Shown: positions 10,760 through 33,900 of the stretch, piece after piece
Position numbering within the stretch: the stretch's first letter is position 1
Layout: each line of letters begins with the position of its first letter
Assembly (NCBI RefSeq): GCF_020382885.2
Contig: NC_058511.1
Span: 6,975,501 to 7,039,500 of the forward strand
Reading direction: 5' to 3'
DNA from: Scatophagus argus
Taxonomy: Eukaryota > Chordata > Actinopteri > Scatophagidae
DNA: 64,000 nt
Translations under genes and position numbers: made by a program
Notes under the pieces: model-generated
Told to the model about the DNA's origin: nothing
The model's input: only the letters and a program-made list of their open reading frames with translations
The model's database searches: none

Positions 10760-13173
10760 AATGTTAGAAGAACAGTTTAATCATACATAGTCACAATTCT
10801 GCTTCCAAAAATGAGTTTGTTTTTCTTCATCTAACATCTGGAAATGTACATAAGGCCACCTGAAAATGTACATGACTTTGACAGTGTGACAAAACTCATA
10901 TGTTCATATTTATATAATTGACAATATTTTACATTGCTTTTGCTTACAAGGTAGTAGCTGTTCCAAAATACAGCACTCTTCTGTACAAAAATAATTCTTG
11001 TCATATCCTGTGAAGGTTCCATGGCAGCAGAGAGGACTAAATGCAGCCTCTGTTTTAGTAGAGTGTTTTTTTTCTTCTTCTTTTTAAACTGTCACACATC
11101 AGAAAGACTATCAACAGTGGATGTTACAGCTCCAGTACAAATAGAGGCTGGCCTTTCCCATAACGGATTAAAAACAAAAAACCATGCCAGATTGTGAAGC
11201 CATAAACTTTTTTTTCTCCTTTAAAACAACAATTGATCAAATAAAACTGTATACATTATATTCAAGGGGAAAGGAGTGATGAATATACACACATCAAAAT
11301 GCACATTTTTGCCTTTTTTCTCCCCAAAAAGTGTAAAAGACATCCCATTTACAGCATAAACGTTTACAAATGTACAACTGTACAGACGAAATAAAAGCAT
11401 CACTACAAATTTAGCGCAAGGCCTGTCAAACACCACGACTAGACTTTTTTTTTCTTCAATTAAACTAATAATCATAGACTTATTAACTGCACATATACTA
11501 CATGTATTCTACAATTATTCATATGAAGCAAAGAAGCCATCACTACGAGCATTACAGGTGAATTGTATAGCTTTCGATGGCCCCACCGGCCTCCACCAAA
11601 GCACTTGCATTCCCATTCCCAACCAATTGAAAAGAAGCTTATTATTAAAAAAAAAAAAAAAAAAAAAAAAAGGAAAAAAAAAGGAAAAAAACAAACAAAA
11701 ATAGAACCACTTAAAAAAAAACAAAAACAAAAAAAAAACGGTTCTTTCAGCATCCCCTTCTTTAACTCATCCCGCTAGCTCTAGTTCATTTCACATCAGA
11801 TGTACAAAACCCGGATAAGCTCCACATCACAACATGTTTTTTTTGGACTACTCTGACCTGACCTGACCTTCAGGCGGTGGGGGTCCCATCATTGCTGCAA
11901 GCCCCCTACCAAAAAGCAACAATTTACTCATACATAAAGATGCTATACATTGCTAAACTACTTCTACGCAAGAGATGATTATTCAGTACATAAAGATTTC
12001 CTACGGCAGTGTTCATCTCAAACTACACAGACAGATGTTACACAAAACACGATAAAGAAAAAAATTCATTCCAAGGATTAAAACCTGTCACAGCATGCCA
12101 ACACATAGCCCACTCCCACCCCACTCAACACCCACCCCCGCCCACTACGCTCATTTCACGTTAAGATTATACCAGGTTACGCACCCGCTGTACAACCAAA
12201 CCTCATGCTCTGCATCTATAAGTTAATGGTAGCTTTTATCTTGCATAAAACCCGAGTGATCACCTGGATGAGGGAAAAACGGCTCAAATGGGGCTCAGTG
12301 GATGCAGCAGCTCAGGTTGGTCAGTCTGTAATATTTAGTACCGAAATATCAGGCAGGCAAGAAAAAGCCACCACTGAAAAACACTACCCTAGACTGAAGC
12401 ACCAATCCCCAAAGCCAAGCTCGCAAACCGGTCTTGAAGACCTCTGGGTGACTGTGGCACATAGTACTCTCCTGTGGACGGAGGGGTTTGTATCCATCCA
12501 TACTATGTAGTGCTATTGGAAAACTAATCCATCAGCTGCTTTGGCATGGGAAAATACTTTAACTGTGCATGGGATAATATACAAATATAATATTCAATTG
12601 CCTAGCATTAATTAGGACAGCTGACATAATAAGTCTGGTTACAAAAACAAATGGATTTTTTTTTTTTTAAAGGATCACTTAGTTTAGCCTTATAAAATCA
12701 CTTGCTGGTGTTAATTGTAGGAATTGTAAATTTCAGCAACTGTGTATAAGTTTTTTTTTCTACAGAGAATTTACAAGGTAAAAAACTGAATGTACAAGAT
12801 AATATGAAAACCAGTCAAATACATCAATTACATCATTAACAATGGGCTTGTGTTTTACCCAGGAAAAAAACAAAAACAAAAAAAACAAAACAAAATTCTC
12901 GGCCTGCTGACTGTGCGTCCCCTGGGGGTGGGGGGGCACGCTGGGGACCTGGCACCAGGGGTGGCAGAGTGGCAGGGGTCAGTTGTCACAGCGTTCTTAG
13001 GTGAACTTGACTTGTCTTTCTTATTTTCTTTCTTTTTGGTAATTCCCCCAAAAAATGGGATGACAGAGGGTGTCAAAAGCTAACCCCTATGGCTAAGGAG
13101 CATCTCTCACAAAACAGGGGGTTTGGGGGTCCTACTCCTCCACTTCTTCAGGGGATCCAGGATGTCCATGTGA
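10760..13173 (-). other. Probable long 3' UTR of pum2
   Basis: About 2.4 kb downstream of the pum2 stop codon contains no protein-coding signature. It is rich in A or T homopolymers, including a run at 11647-11690. A minus-strand ATTAAA at 10776-10781 could end the transcript, about 500 bases from the syndecan first exon. A long 3' UTR is typical of Pumilio genes. I looked for TGTANATA Pumilio sites and found no clear one. Confidence 0.5.
11647..11740. repeat. Poly(A)-rich simple repeat
   Basis: A long A run is followed by GGAAAAAAA, AAAC and AAAAACA units. On the minus strand it is a T-rich tract in the pum2 3' UTR. The lysine-rich frame through it is an artefact. Confidence 0.85.
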
Positions 13174-24383
<11,210 letters not shown>

Positions 24384-24396
24384 TCCAGGGGAAAGC

Positions 24397-26000
24397 CTAA
24401 ACAAAACACATTATTCAGTCAAAAAATCAATATCTGTATCAAATTTAGAGATACAAACATGAGTAATATGTTGATGTGTATATGTAATTTTGTTTTAGTA
24501 CATTGTGTCATTCTGTATAATAACAATTTACACAGTGGTCTATCTGTAAAATAATTAACTCAGATTTATGATTTACGTTAGTATTTACAACCACATAAAC
24601 TCAACGAAATGGGGTGATGGGTCACTGTATCCTGCTTTTCAGTAGTGAAAGCTAATGTGGCCTTAATCGCTGATTGAGTCAAATAAAGTCTTTATGTAGA
24701 TTTCTTTTTTTAAAAAAGCACCCAAAATCGCATTACATATATAGCAGATACCGCACTTTGATCAGGACATAACTAATTCCGGAGTTGTTAATTTCACGCC
24801 ACCACTGTTCTACGGCGGCAGACTGAAACGTTAACGTAACGCTAAACCAACTTTTGTGAGTTGGCTTGCTCAACACCGGGGCAGCAACGTCAATAGAGGG
24901 AATGCTGATTTAGTGATTTACTGGTTTACGAATGGCCACGGCAAGAATAAAACAAGTGAACGACAACAATGTTGATGGCTTACAATCCCAAAAATGCTAG
25001 GTAACGTTGTCTGTGGTAGCCATGTTAGCTGGCTAACGCAACGCTACCACTGATGTAATATTACTCATAATCAAAAAGACGCTCGAAGCATCGTATAATT
25101 CTACTGATTTTAAACACGACAAGAGCAGCTGTTGGCATTTCGAGATTTACAAGTAGCTACATCGATTCATTCAACATTAACATTACCGATCATTGAGGCA
25201 AACCGAAATACAAACCCTTCAGCAAGCTGGCTAAGCTAGCTTACAAAGCAGACCTGCCCAACAAGTCCGCTGCTAGCACGCCAACTTGGTGGCTTTCACT
25301 GGACATTTACGTAAATGGCTGTTTAATGGGCAGCAAGCAAAACCACATTTGTCTGCCATTGTGGTTTAAGTGAAACTATTAAGTGGCACTAGCTGAGACA
25401 TGTTTCGTCTTAGCTAGCTAACATTTCTACACTGGGGGAGAGCATTAGCAACATGCTAAGCTAATCAGCTAGCGTTGACCGCAGCAGGCCTGTTCTGTTT
25501 ATTATTGGTTGGCGACGCTAGACATTAAGTTAAATTAATTACTTTGTCACTGTTTTAGAGAAAGCTGTCAGGGCCCGTGTAATGCGGAAAACTAGCCATA
25601 TTCGTGGTTCGAAATACCTCACTTGCTATATGCACCAAGGCAAATACATCAAAATAGCTTAAGTAAGAGCTAGCAAACGCTAATTGCCAAGTTGGTGTTG
25701 AGTGAGCTAAACATCAACCAAACCACTCAGCGGCTAAACAACATGGCCCCCCTTCAAGTTCCAAACAGAGGGGCCTTAACGGCTAAACAAAAGGGGAAAT
25801 ACTCGCACCATGGCAGTCGTGCTAAAACCAGACGCTTTAAAAAGCCTTTACTTTGCAAAGCGAGCAAACGAAGAGGGGATACTCACGCGTCGTCGTGTTG
25901 AGAGAGGGTCTATGCTTGCTGCACGCCGTCAACCCAATTCTATATTGTTTTGTTTCCTTGGAGAGAGCGGTGATTTAGCAAGGCTTGATAGTCTGAGCTA
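24397..26000 (-). promoter_or_regulatory. pum2 first intron, 5' UTR exon and promoter region
   Basis: A non-coding exon appears to end at 25887 (donor GTGAGTAT on the minus strand) and joins the coding exon acceptor at 24397. Its start is not determined, but the sequence to about 25990 is plausible 5' UTR. The intron is enriched in GCTAGC, GCTAAC and GTTAGC motifs. No TATA box is evident. Confidence 0.5.
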
Positions 26001-26588
26001 AGAGTTTGCCTGCGCTAGTGCCCCCTCCCTGTAAATAGCGTGAACTACGTAGACATGCGTATAACAATGTCAATGAAAATTTGCCTCCCAACGTACCTTT
26101 TGTGCACCATGTGAAGGCAACATAAATATTTTTCAGTGTAGTTTTGATGTGTTTAATAATCTGCCAGCCAACATATTTTAAATTACTGCTGTAACACGCT
26201 TAACATGCCTCCAAAAGTATTCTCATATTGCTTGTGGGTAACATAAATATGTCTTAATTTGATCGGATGCTAACTAATTTCATTTTGTAGACTGGGCCCA
26301 CCACAATAACAAAGCAACAGACTAAAGACTAAATAATACTAAAGACTAAACAATATTTCGGGTATGTTCTAATGACGAGGAGCCCATTGGAAAAAAATCG
26401 CGAGAATTACAAAAAAAAAAAAAAAAGTCGTGTGATGCATCATCATCTTGAAGATAAATTTGGTGGATTTTGGCTGATCCTGGGTCGGGTGGGTCCTCGT
26501 GGTCCACGATCCTCCTCTACATACGGAACCCCGATGAGATCCAATCACCTCTTCCTTTACAAACTGTGATCTCACCTCCCTATTTCCG

Positions 26589-26722
26589 ATTGGATTGCTA
26601 TATTTAGGAAACCACCCTGTGCTTTATAAAGAGATCGCAGTGGGTGCTCATAAATGATCTGGAGTTGGGAAACGGGAGTGACACACCGGACGCGCCTGTC
26701 CACACTCTTAAGTGTATAAAAG
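26589..26722 (+). promoter_or_regulatory. rhob promoter: inverted CCAAT box and TATA box
   Basis: ATTGG (inverted CCAAT) at 26589-26593 and TATAAAAG at 26715-26722 precede the rhob start codon at 26790. TATA spacing puts transcription start near 26745. Mammalian RHOB is an immediate-early gene with CCAAT and TATA elements, so the arrangement fits rapid inducibility. Confidence 0.65.
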
Positions 26723-26789
26723 CAGTGCGCGTGATTTCATCTGAGTTTTGAATGCTACATTTCGGCGAGACCTGGGTGAAAAGGCAGCA

Positions 26790-27380
26790 ATGGCATACAT
26801 ACGCAAGAAACTTGTCGTGGTGGGAGACGGCGCGTGTGGGAAGACGTGTCTACTGATTCTCTTCAGCAAAGACGAGTTTCCTGAGGTCTATGTCCCGACT
26901 GTGTTTGAGACATATGTGGCGGACATAGAAGTGGACAACAAGCAAGTCCAGCTGGCTTTGTGGGACACAGCTGGGCAGGAGGACTACGACCGGCTTCGCC
27001 CCCTCTCCTATCCGGACACTAATGTCATTCTTATGTGCTTCTCGGTGGACAGCCCGGACTCGTTGGAAAACATCCCTGAAAAGTGGGTCCCTGAAGTCAA
27101 ACACTTTTGTCCAGATGTACCCATTATATTAGTGGCCAACAAGAAAGATCTTCGCAACGACGAGAACGTAAAGAACGAATTGTCCAGGCTGAAGCTAGAG
27201 CCAGTGAAAACTGAGGAAGGTCGGGCCATGGCCATGCGCATTGGCGCATATGACTATTTGGAGTGTTCTGCCAAAACCAAGGAGGGGATCTGGGAGGTCT
27301 TCGAAACTGCAACACGGGCAGCCTTACAAAAAAACAACACGCCATTAGGAAGCTGTCACAGATGCTGTGTTTTGATGTGA
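26790..27380 (+). CDS. rhob: Rho-family GTPase RhoB, single exon, 196 residues
   Basis: RhoB is a small GTPase of endosomes and plasma membrane that controls actin and receptor trafficking. The 196-residue length equals human RhoB, and the gene is intronless like RHOB. Seen: P-loop GDGACGKT (12-19), switch [16 protein letters not shown], switch [26 protein letters not shown], and ECSAKTKEG. Cysteines 189, 192 and 193 keep the RhoB spacing for palmitoylation and prenylation. Oddities: residue 41 is Thr instead of Asn, and the C-terminus is CVLM instead of CKVL. An upstream in-frame ATG at 26748 would add 14 residues, but the family start MA-IRKK favours 26790. The gene is divergent from pum2, as in human. 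Confidence 0.95.
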   Translation: MAYIRKKLVVVGDGACGKTCLLILFSKDEFPEVYVPTVFETYVADIEVDNKQVQLALWDTAGQEDYDRLRPLSYPDTNVILMCFSVDSPDSLENIPEKWVPEVKHFCPDVPIILVANKKDLRNDENVKNELSRLKLEPVKTEEGRAMAMRIGAYDYLECSAKTKEGIWEVFETATRAALQKNNTPLGSCHRCCVLM

Positions 27381-27957
27381 GTCGACGCTGTATGGAGAAC
27401 GCAGGCAGTATGTTTCCACCCCTGGGATCTGTGTCTTAACATGTACGGGCCATGACGACGGTTTGGCTGTACCGTGACTGGAAACAAGTTGTTTTGAGCA
27501 CACTCGGTAATCATCTGATATCGGTGTGTGTTTTTGTGTGTGAAATGCATTGGTTACAGCATGGTCGTTATGGGTCACATGATCCCAGACAGCTGGAGGG
27601 GTAAAAAGGACAAGCAGCCCAAGTTATCCTCCTCTGATGTGAACATGACTCTTCCAAAGGCCTGCTTTCGAGCCAAGATTTCGGTTGCTCACTTTTTTGG
27701 GGTTTCAAAGTGTTTGCAAAGGTCACTGCCTCACTGCTAAGGTTAAGCAAAGCAGTACAAAATTGCACTGGTTATTTATGTCCACTTTTTTTTCTTTTGG
27801 TTTCTGGTCTTGTAAAATGACGCATCACCTGAAATCGCACATCACCTGAACAATACGGTTATGCACATGAAGTTTGAATAGTGAGTGAGCTATGAGTCAG
27901 TGCAGGGATGCCTATGGTGTTAAGTGTAATTTCTTTTCACATTTTATGGTATTTTTG

Positions 27958-27963
27958 AATAAA
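27958..27963 (+). terminator. rhob poly(A) signal
   Basis: AATAAA lies about 580 bases after the rhob stop codon, in an AT-rich context, and would define a short 3' UTR. Confidence 0.6.
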
Positions 27964-27969
27964 GATCCA

Positions 27970-30640
27970 GCTTAAGTTTTCATTAATGGAACCAGTTTCA
28001 GGTTTGTCAGCTGGAAGCACATCCATGTATTAAATGCCTGATAGTTTTTATACAAGAGGCTAAGTAGTATGACACTACACATTGGCAAGTCTTGAAAAGG
28101 GCTAACGACATTGTCTGGAGTAAATTTTAAGTTTTCAGGCAGATGTTTTGTGATGGTTACGTATAGAGATACCAGAAACATTTTGTTCTAAGTGTTATGC
28201 TTGCTTTTGACTACAGTGAATTCTATTGGGAGGATATTCATGAGAAAGATGTGTTTTGATTGTAGATTGTCAAACAATAATTTTTGGGAAAAAATTACAC
28301 AGATGCATTGTAACCTGTTAAAAGTGCAACCAGCAAAGGAGGGGCAATGCCTCTTCACAGCTCACCTGAACACACAGTATCTGAACTCTTGAGGTCCAGG
28401 TCGAGCTCTCTCTGAGGCTGGCATACCTCACTTGTCTTTATTAAGGTTCTGCTTCATTTACAGTCATGTGAATGATATTTCAAAGAGAAAATTGAGCATG
28501 TGAGATGGTTAAGCATGTGAGTTCTTTGCTCAGCGACACATTTTTTTTTTGTTTCGTTTTTGGAAAGTGTCTTGAAAAGAAGAGCGGGGGTTTGTCAGAG
28601 CTCCCGTGAGCCAGTAAAACACATCACACACAGATTAAGTCATCTGATGGCCATTAAAAATTTCAAAGGAATTATTGAAATCACAATCTAAGAATTATTT
28701 CACAAACTTAACGGGTATCATTTTGACTAAAACACTGCAGAAAACTTAATGGAAAGTACAGATTTTTTTTTCTACAGCTGCAAAAGTCACATTTACAGCA
28801 GTCAAACTGAACTGTTGAGATACACAAAAAGAATACACTTAATGTCTTCCATTATGACTGAGAATGTACATCGTATTTATTTGGTCAAAAATACTGTTGG
28901 GATTTTGAAATTGGCAGCAGAAAAGCAATGTATTTGAGCTTATTTTTCATACTTGTGTAATAAATTCAGCTCATGTTTGATCTGTCTCCACAGAAGTGTT
29001 TTTGTTACTGTCCTCTTACACAATGGTGACAGAGCTCGTTCAAATGACAGCTATGAACATCAGTTACAGAGACTATTGCTACACTGGGGCTCCTGGGTAA
29101 AACCCCAGTGGATTCATGGTGCAAGTTATTGTTTCCTGGAGACGAAAAAGCTCTGTTTTACTTTAAACATGTAATTTTTCTGTGTTTAAGTAAGTAACCA
29201 TAGTAAAGATTAATCAGAGTTTAAAGAGTGTCTTTTATAAACCCAACCAGAGTTACAATGGTGTAAAAGTCACATTCCTCCCTGCCTTCTGTTGCTGGGC
29301 TTTTTGCTGACTTACTGGACAGGAATGCATTGTGCTGGACTAGTTAATTTTCCCACACCGGGCCCCCCTCATGTGCCTCTTATTTCCAGTGTTGTTAGGT
29401 TATTACTCACCGTTCAGACAGTGCAGTTTTCTTCTTTTTCTTTATTTATAGGAAACAAATAACATAATGGAGAAGAAAAATGCTTAAAATGTGGCAAACA
29501 TATTTGTTTGTAAGATTTTATCAAATTCTGATCATGTTAATGTACTGACATAATTTCTAGGCTTGAATGGTAGATTGGGAACAATGGAAATTTTGTGAGG
29601 AAAAACAATTCAGAATGTAAGGGAACAAGTGGCACTGTTTGGGAAAGTCAATAAAAGAATCAATGTGTGTCACCACCTCTACTTTTCCATCCTTTTGCCT
29701 CATTTTCTCACATTAGAGACAAACACCCAATGTGGTATTGCAGTTATCATTAGTTTCAGTTTGATAGCAAACATGTATTTAATGACAATTATATGAACAT
29801 TGTTGCTATATTTTGTAAGTTACATCATCTGTTGTATTTGTTTTTCCTCTACAATTTGAGTCTGATGATAAGTGATGGAAAGTACATTTATTTAGCTATA
29901 GTTTTAAGGCACGTTTACTTATACTTTTACTTTCCATTTTATATTTTATACATAATATTGTACTTTTTATTACACTAAACTTATCTAACAGCTTGTTAGT
30001 ACTTTTTAAGAGTTCTTTTACTTTACATTTAGCCAGTAATACTTTAGTAATGTTATTACACTATTTAGAAGTTCTGGTAGTGGATTATGTTTATATATTA
30101 CTATAAATCAGGGATATGAATACACCTTCCACTGCTGTTTATGATTACGCATATGCAATAGCTATTATTGGAAATATGTATTCATGTATTCAAAAGGGTG
30201 AATACATTTTGTGAAGCTTTGTACTATTGTTAACTGTCAAAGTGACTATATACTTATCCTCATTGTTTTATGATAAAAGAGCTTATGTGAAAGCTATTTG
30301 TGTCCAGCTAAATTAGGATACAAATGACTCATGGGCCTACGGCAGCAGTTTTATTTTATTTTAAAATTAAACCAAATTGTGACGAGTCAGTATGCAATTT
30401 TTTAATGAGCAGTTATGTTTTTGTGAGTTTGAGGGAGGCAAAACTGACTTAAACCAAGGTTTAAGTTCAGGAACACACCAATTTATACACCACAATACCA
30501 CCTTTGCAGCATAATTAATTTGAAGAAAATCTGACTATTGTGTAAAAATCTATCAGCTTTGTTTACAATCTTGTTATTGTAAGCCTGCAAAGTATTTATG
30601 TTAAAGAACAAGAAATGCACAAAGATGTATGCAATACAAA
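27970..30640. other. Intergenic DNA between the converging rhob and apob copy 1 genes
   Basis: About 2.7 kb with no gene-like frame or splice chain on either strand. It contains a degraded hAT-type repeat near 29870-30138. None of the human intervening genes (HS1BP3, GDF7, LDAH) is visible. Confidence 0.7.
29870..30138. repeat. Degraded hAT-type repeat (AGTG-TGGAAAGTA family)
   Basis: It starts AAGTGATGGAAAGTACATTTA and ends CCTTCCACTGCTG, imperfect inverted termini of a fish repeat whose interior is rich in ACTTTTACTT motifs, as here. Boundaries are good to a few bases. Confidence 0.6.
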
Positions 30641-30645
30641 TGGTC

Positions 30646-30651
30646 TTTATT
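30646..30651 (-). terminator. apob copy 1 poly(A) signal
   Basis: AATAAA on the minus strand lies about 260 bases after the stop codon at 30911. Confidence 0.6.
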
Positions 30652-30910
30652 GAAGGTCACATATTGTTTTGTTTAAATAATACAAGACACAAAGTGAGCA
30701 CAGTAGGATCAAAACAAACGGGAGTCTGCTGTGAGATAAAAAAGGATGAACAATTTGAAAAACAGAGACAATAACAAGAGACAAGCATCACGCATACAGA
30801 CAATGCTTGTTAGCATCCAGCTTTTTATTTTTTGGTAGAATAGTTTTACTGTTGTCTTAAGTGGTTACACAACAGACACAGTCAATACAAACACTATTAG
30901 CCATGTCCAG

Positions 30911-33900
30911 TTAGTTGAATTTGGCAACAAATGGCAAAGGAATGTCAATGTCCATCTGCTTGTCACCTACTCTCACAAATGGTTTGACATTTTTGCTTTT
31001 CTCTTTTAGTACCTTAATGACATTGTTGTGGAAAGCATTAAGACGTTTCACGGCTGAGTCAATCCAGGACTGGATGTCATACTGAAGCTGTACACTAGAC
31101 ACATCAGCCAACATGTTGTTAAGTTTAGCTCTTACAGCTTTTAGATATTCCATAACAATTCTGTGGACCTCTTCAACCTGTTTGACAACATCAGCCAGGA
31201 CATGGGAGTTGATAGCATCATGGTATATATCAGTCACAAAGGTGTAGAACCGCTCTGCATTCTGAGATTTTAGGATTTGGAGAAACTTCTCACTTTGGTC
31301 GATGGTAAACTGCATGAATGCAGAGAATTTGTTACGGATATCTTCCATCTGGATATTCCCCAGTTTCCTCACTGTGACAATCATCTGGTCCTGAATTTTC
31401 CTTAAAGCTACAGACAAGTCATCAAGAATTTCTCTACCACTGACAACATGGTTAGAGCCAGGAAGGGTGAATTCAATGGCTTTGAAATAATCAAGGACTG
31501 TTGAAAACACGGAGGCAAAGTATTCTGGAATCTTTTCAACAGCCTCCTCAGATACTTCTGCAACAAAAGCATTAAATTTCTGGTAGACCTCCAGCCCAGA
31601 CAGCCTTTGTTCATACCCAGGGATCTGGAACTTAGTCTCCCTCAGGAATTCAACAATGGCGTTAAAAACTATTTCAACTTTCTTTTGGTACTCTTTGAGG
31701 ATCAGAACAGTTTTATCTGTTACAGTGGTCATAATATTGGAAGGATTTACTGCTGCAAGGTTGTTAAAAGCTCTCCTGAACATCACTTTACCCTCCTCTC
31801 TAGCCCATTCAAAAGTACCCTCAAGTCTTCTAGCATGTCTGTAGATGGTGTTATATGTCCTGACAGCAGGATCAGACACCATTTCCATGACAGTGGGCAC
31901 ATGATCCTTCATTTGCAGCATCATCTCATATGGCATCTCCATATTCCAGGTTGTCTGAAGATTCAGCTGCTCAGAGTTCACCACAGACATCTTCACACCC
32001 AAGATATCAATGTCTGTTGTTGGCTCAGACTGTGGGAAAATATAAACATTAAACAAAATTTTTACTAAAACTTAAATACACCATTTACACGAAACCACAT
32101 TCAAAGTAGGCAAATAAGCAGATAAATAAGAAAAGTTATCTTACCGGGTAGCGACCATAGAGTCTTGCTTTCACTTGTGCTGGGCGCTTGGTCTGCATCT
32201 GAAGTGCGAGGAGTCCTGCAGATGGAGTGGACATAGAGACAACAAGGCCTTCCTCTGGATTTCCAGTAATCCTCTGGTAGATTTCCATAGTCATGTCAGG
32301 CAGATTGATTTTTGCTGAATTGGTGATGGAGGTATCCACATTTTCATAACTTAGGATGATGGTGCTGTCATGGTTTCCCTCTAGCAGTGTTGAGTGTTTT
32401 ACAGACAGGGCAGAAACCATTTTAAATCCATCAGCCGTGTTCAAGTTGGTGTTACCCTGAATCCTTCCAGTCAGAAACTCAAATTCAGAGGATGAAGAAG
32501 CATCAAGTTTGACAATGAAGCTCTCCTGATTGAGGATGCTGGCATCAGTTTTGAGTGTGATCATTGCTGATTTCATGGAGAACTCATAGGTCAGATCACC
32601 CATTACGGGGATCTTGATGTTTGTAATTTTGGGCAGAGTGATTTTTGGAAGAGTGAGCTTTCTGAGGGCAGATGGAATGTGCAGAGCAGGCACTGTGATG
32701 AGACTGAAGTCAGGCAGGGGAATGGTGAATGTGGACACCTCAATATTCATCACTGGAACGTGGTAGGCAGGAACTGTGATGGTTTTGGGCAGGTCAATGC
32801 TATATTTTTCATACTCTGCCTTTGCTTTGTCATAAGATGAAGCCAGCATGGCAGCAGCCTTATCCTTGCCAATGAGCACTTTCTTGTGCAGAGTCTTGAA
32901 ATTGGTATTAATGACACTGATTAGTGGATCCATGTTAATGTCAATGGTCATCATCTCAGGGTTCTTCATGTACTTCACTTTGGAGCTCATGTCAAATGTC
33001 TGCTGAGTTGTGGTCAGGAGATAGCTCAGGCCAGCGTCTTCCCACAATGAGTAGTCTTCTATACTTTGCGTCTTGATACCAACAAATGGCAAAGTTATTT
33101 CAGGAATGGTGATGCGCTCTTTCAGTACCTCCAGATTTGCTTCTCCATTAATTTGGGAAAATATGTTAATTTCGCTGTCACCATTATCTATTGTAAAGTA
33201 ATGGGAGTATTTGTATTGGTTGAATCTAGCCAGACCTGTCCAGCTAGCTTGCTGAGCTTCAGACTTCAGGGAAAAGAAGATGTCATTCTGGAGATCCATC
33301 TTTCCAGACAAACTGAACGGAAAGGCAATCTTGGCATTCCCCTTGTTTTTGGTGTCAAACACAAGGTCTCTAGGTGTGACTGAAGCAACCACAGAGCTTG
33401 AGAGAGTTCCTTCAACCTTCCCAACTAGCTCTGCATTGTGAGAGGCAGAGAAATCAATTTTCAGGTCTTCAGCCTTAGCCTGGAGCTTGACCTCTGCTAT
33501 GCTACCCCTCATGATAGGGGTTTCTGTCTCAACCTTGGCTTCAAATATTATGTGGCGGAAAATGCAAATATCTGCAACCACATTTTGGTTCATTTTGAAG
33601 TCTCTGCTGCCTGTTGCTCCAGTGAAAGTCACTTTGGCTGTGTGGAGATCCATCACCACCTCCATGTCACTCTTGTGGTTTGCCTCATCTGAAAGGTCCT
33701 GGAAAGCATATTTTCCTTTAGCCAGATTGTCAATAGTGAGACTTGCTGTGCCATCCACAACCTTAAAAATGGTCTTTTGTTTCAGGGATGTTTCACTGAA
33801 GATTTCGAGGGGTGGCATGTTAAGATTGTGTTTGTAGCCAGTCTCCACAGTGGAGGAAATTCCATTTTCAGTGGCAAAGAGTGCACTACTAACAAGCTCT

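Noticed and set aside
11563-11778. Plus-strand frame with a long lysine run
   Set aside because: It reads through the poly(A)-rich simple repeat in the pum2 3' UTR and has no start context or homology.
12205-12510. 101-codon plus-strand frame
   Set aside because: It lies antisense in the probable pum2 3' UTR and has no domain or splice context.
26748-26789. Upstream in-frame ATG extending RhoB by 14 residues
   Set aside because: The conserved Rho start MA-IRKK is at 26790 and gives exactly 196 residues. The upstream ATG falls at the predicted transcription start, about 25-30 bases after the TATA box.
28000-30640. Looked for hs1bp3, gdf7 or ldah exons
   Set aside because: No frame or motif of these families was recognised on either strand.
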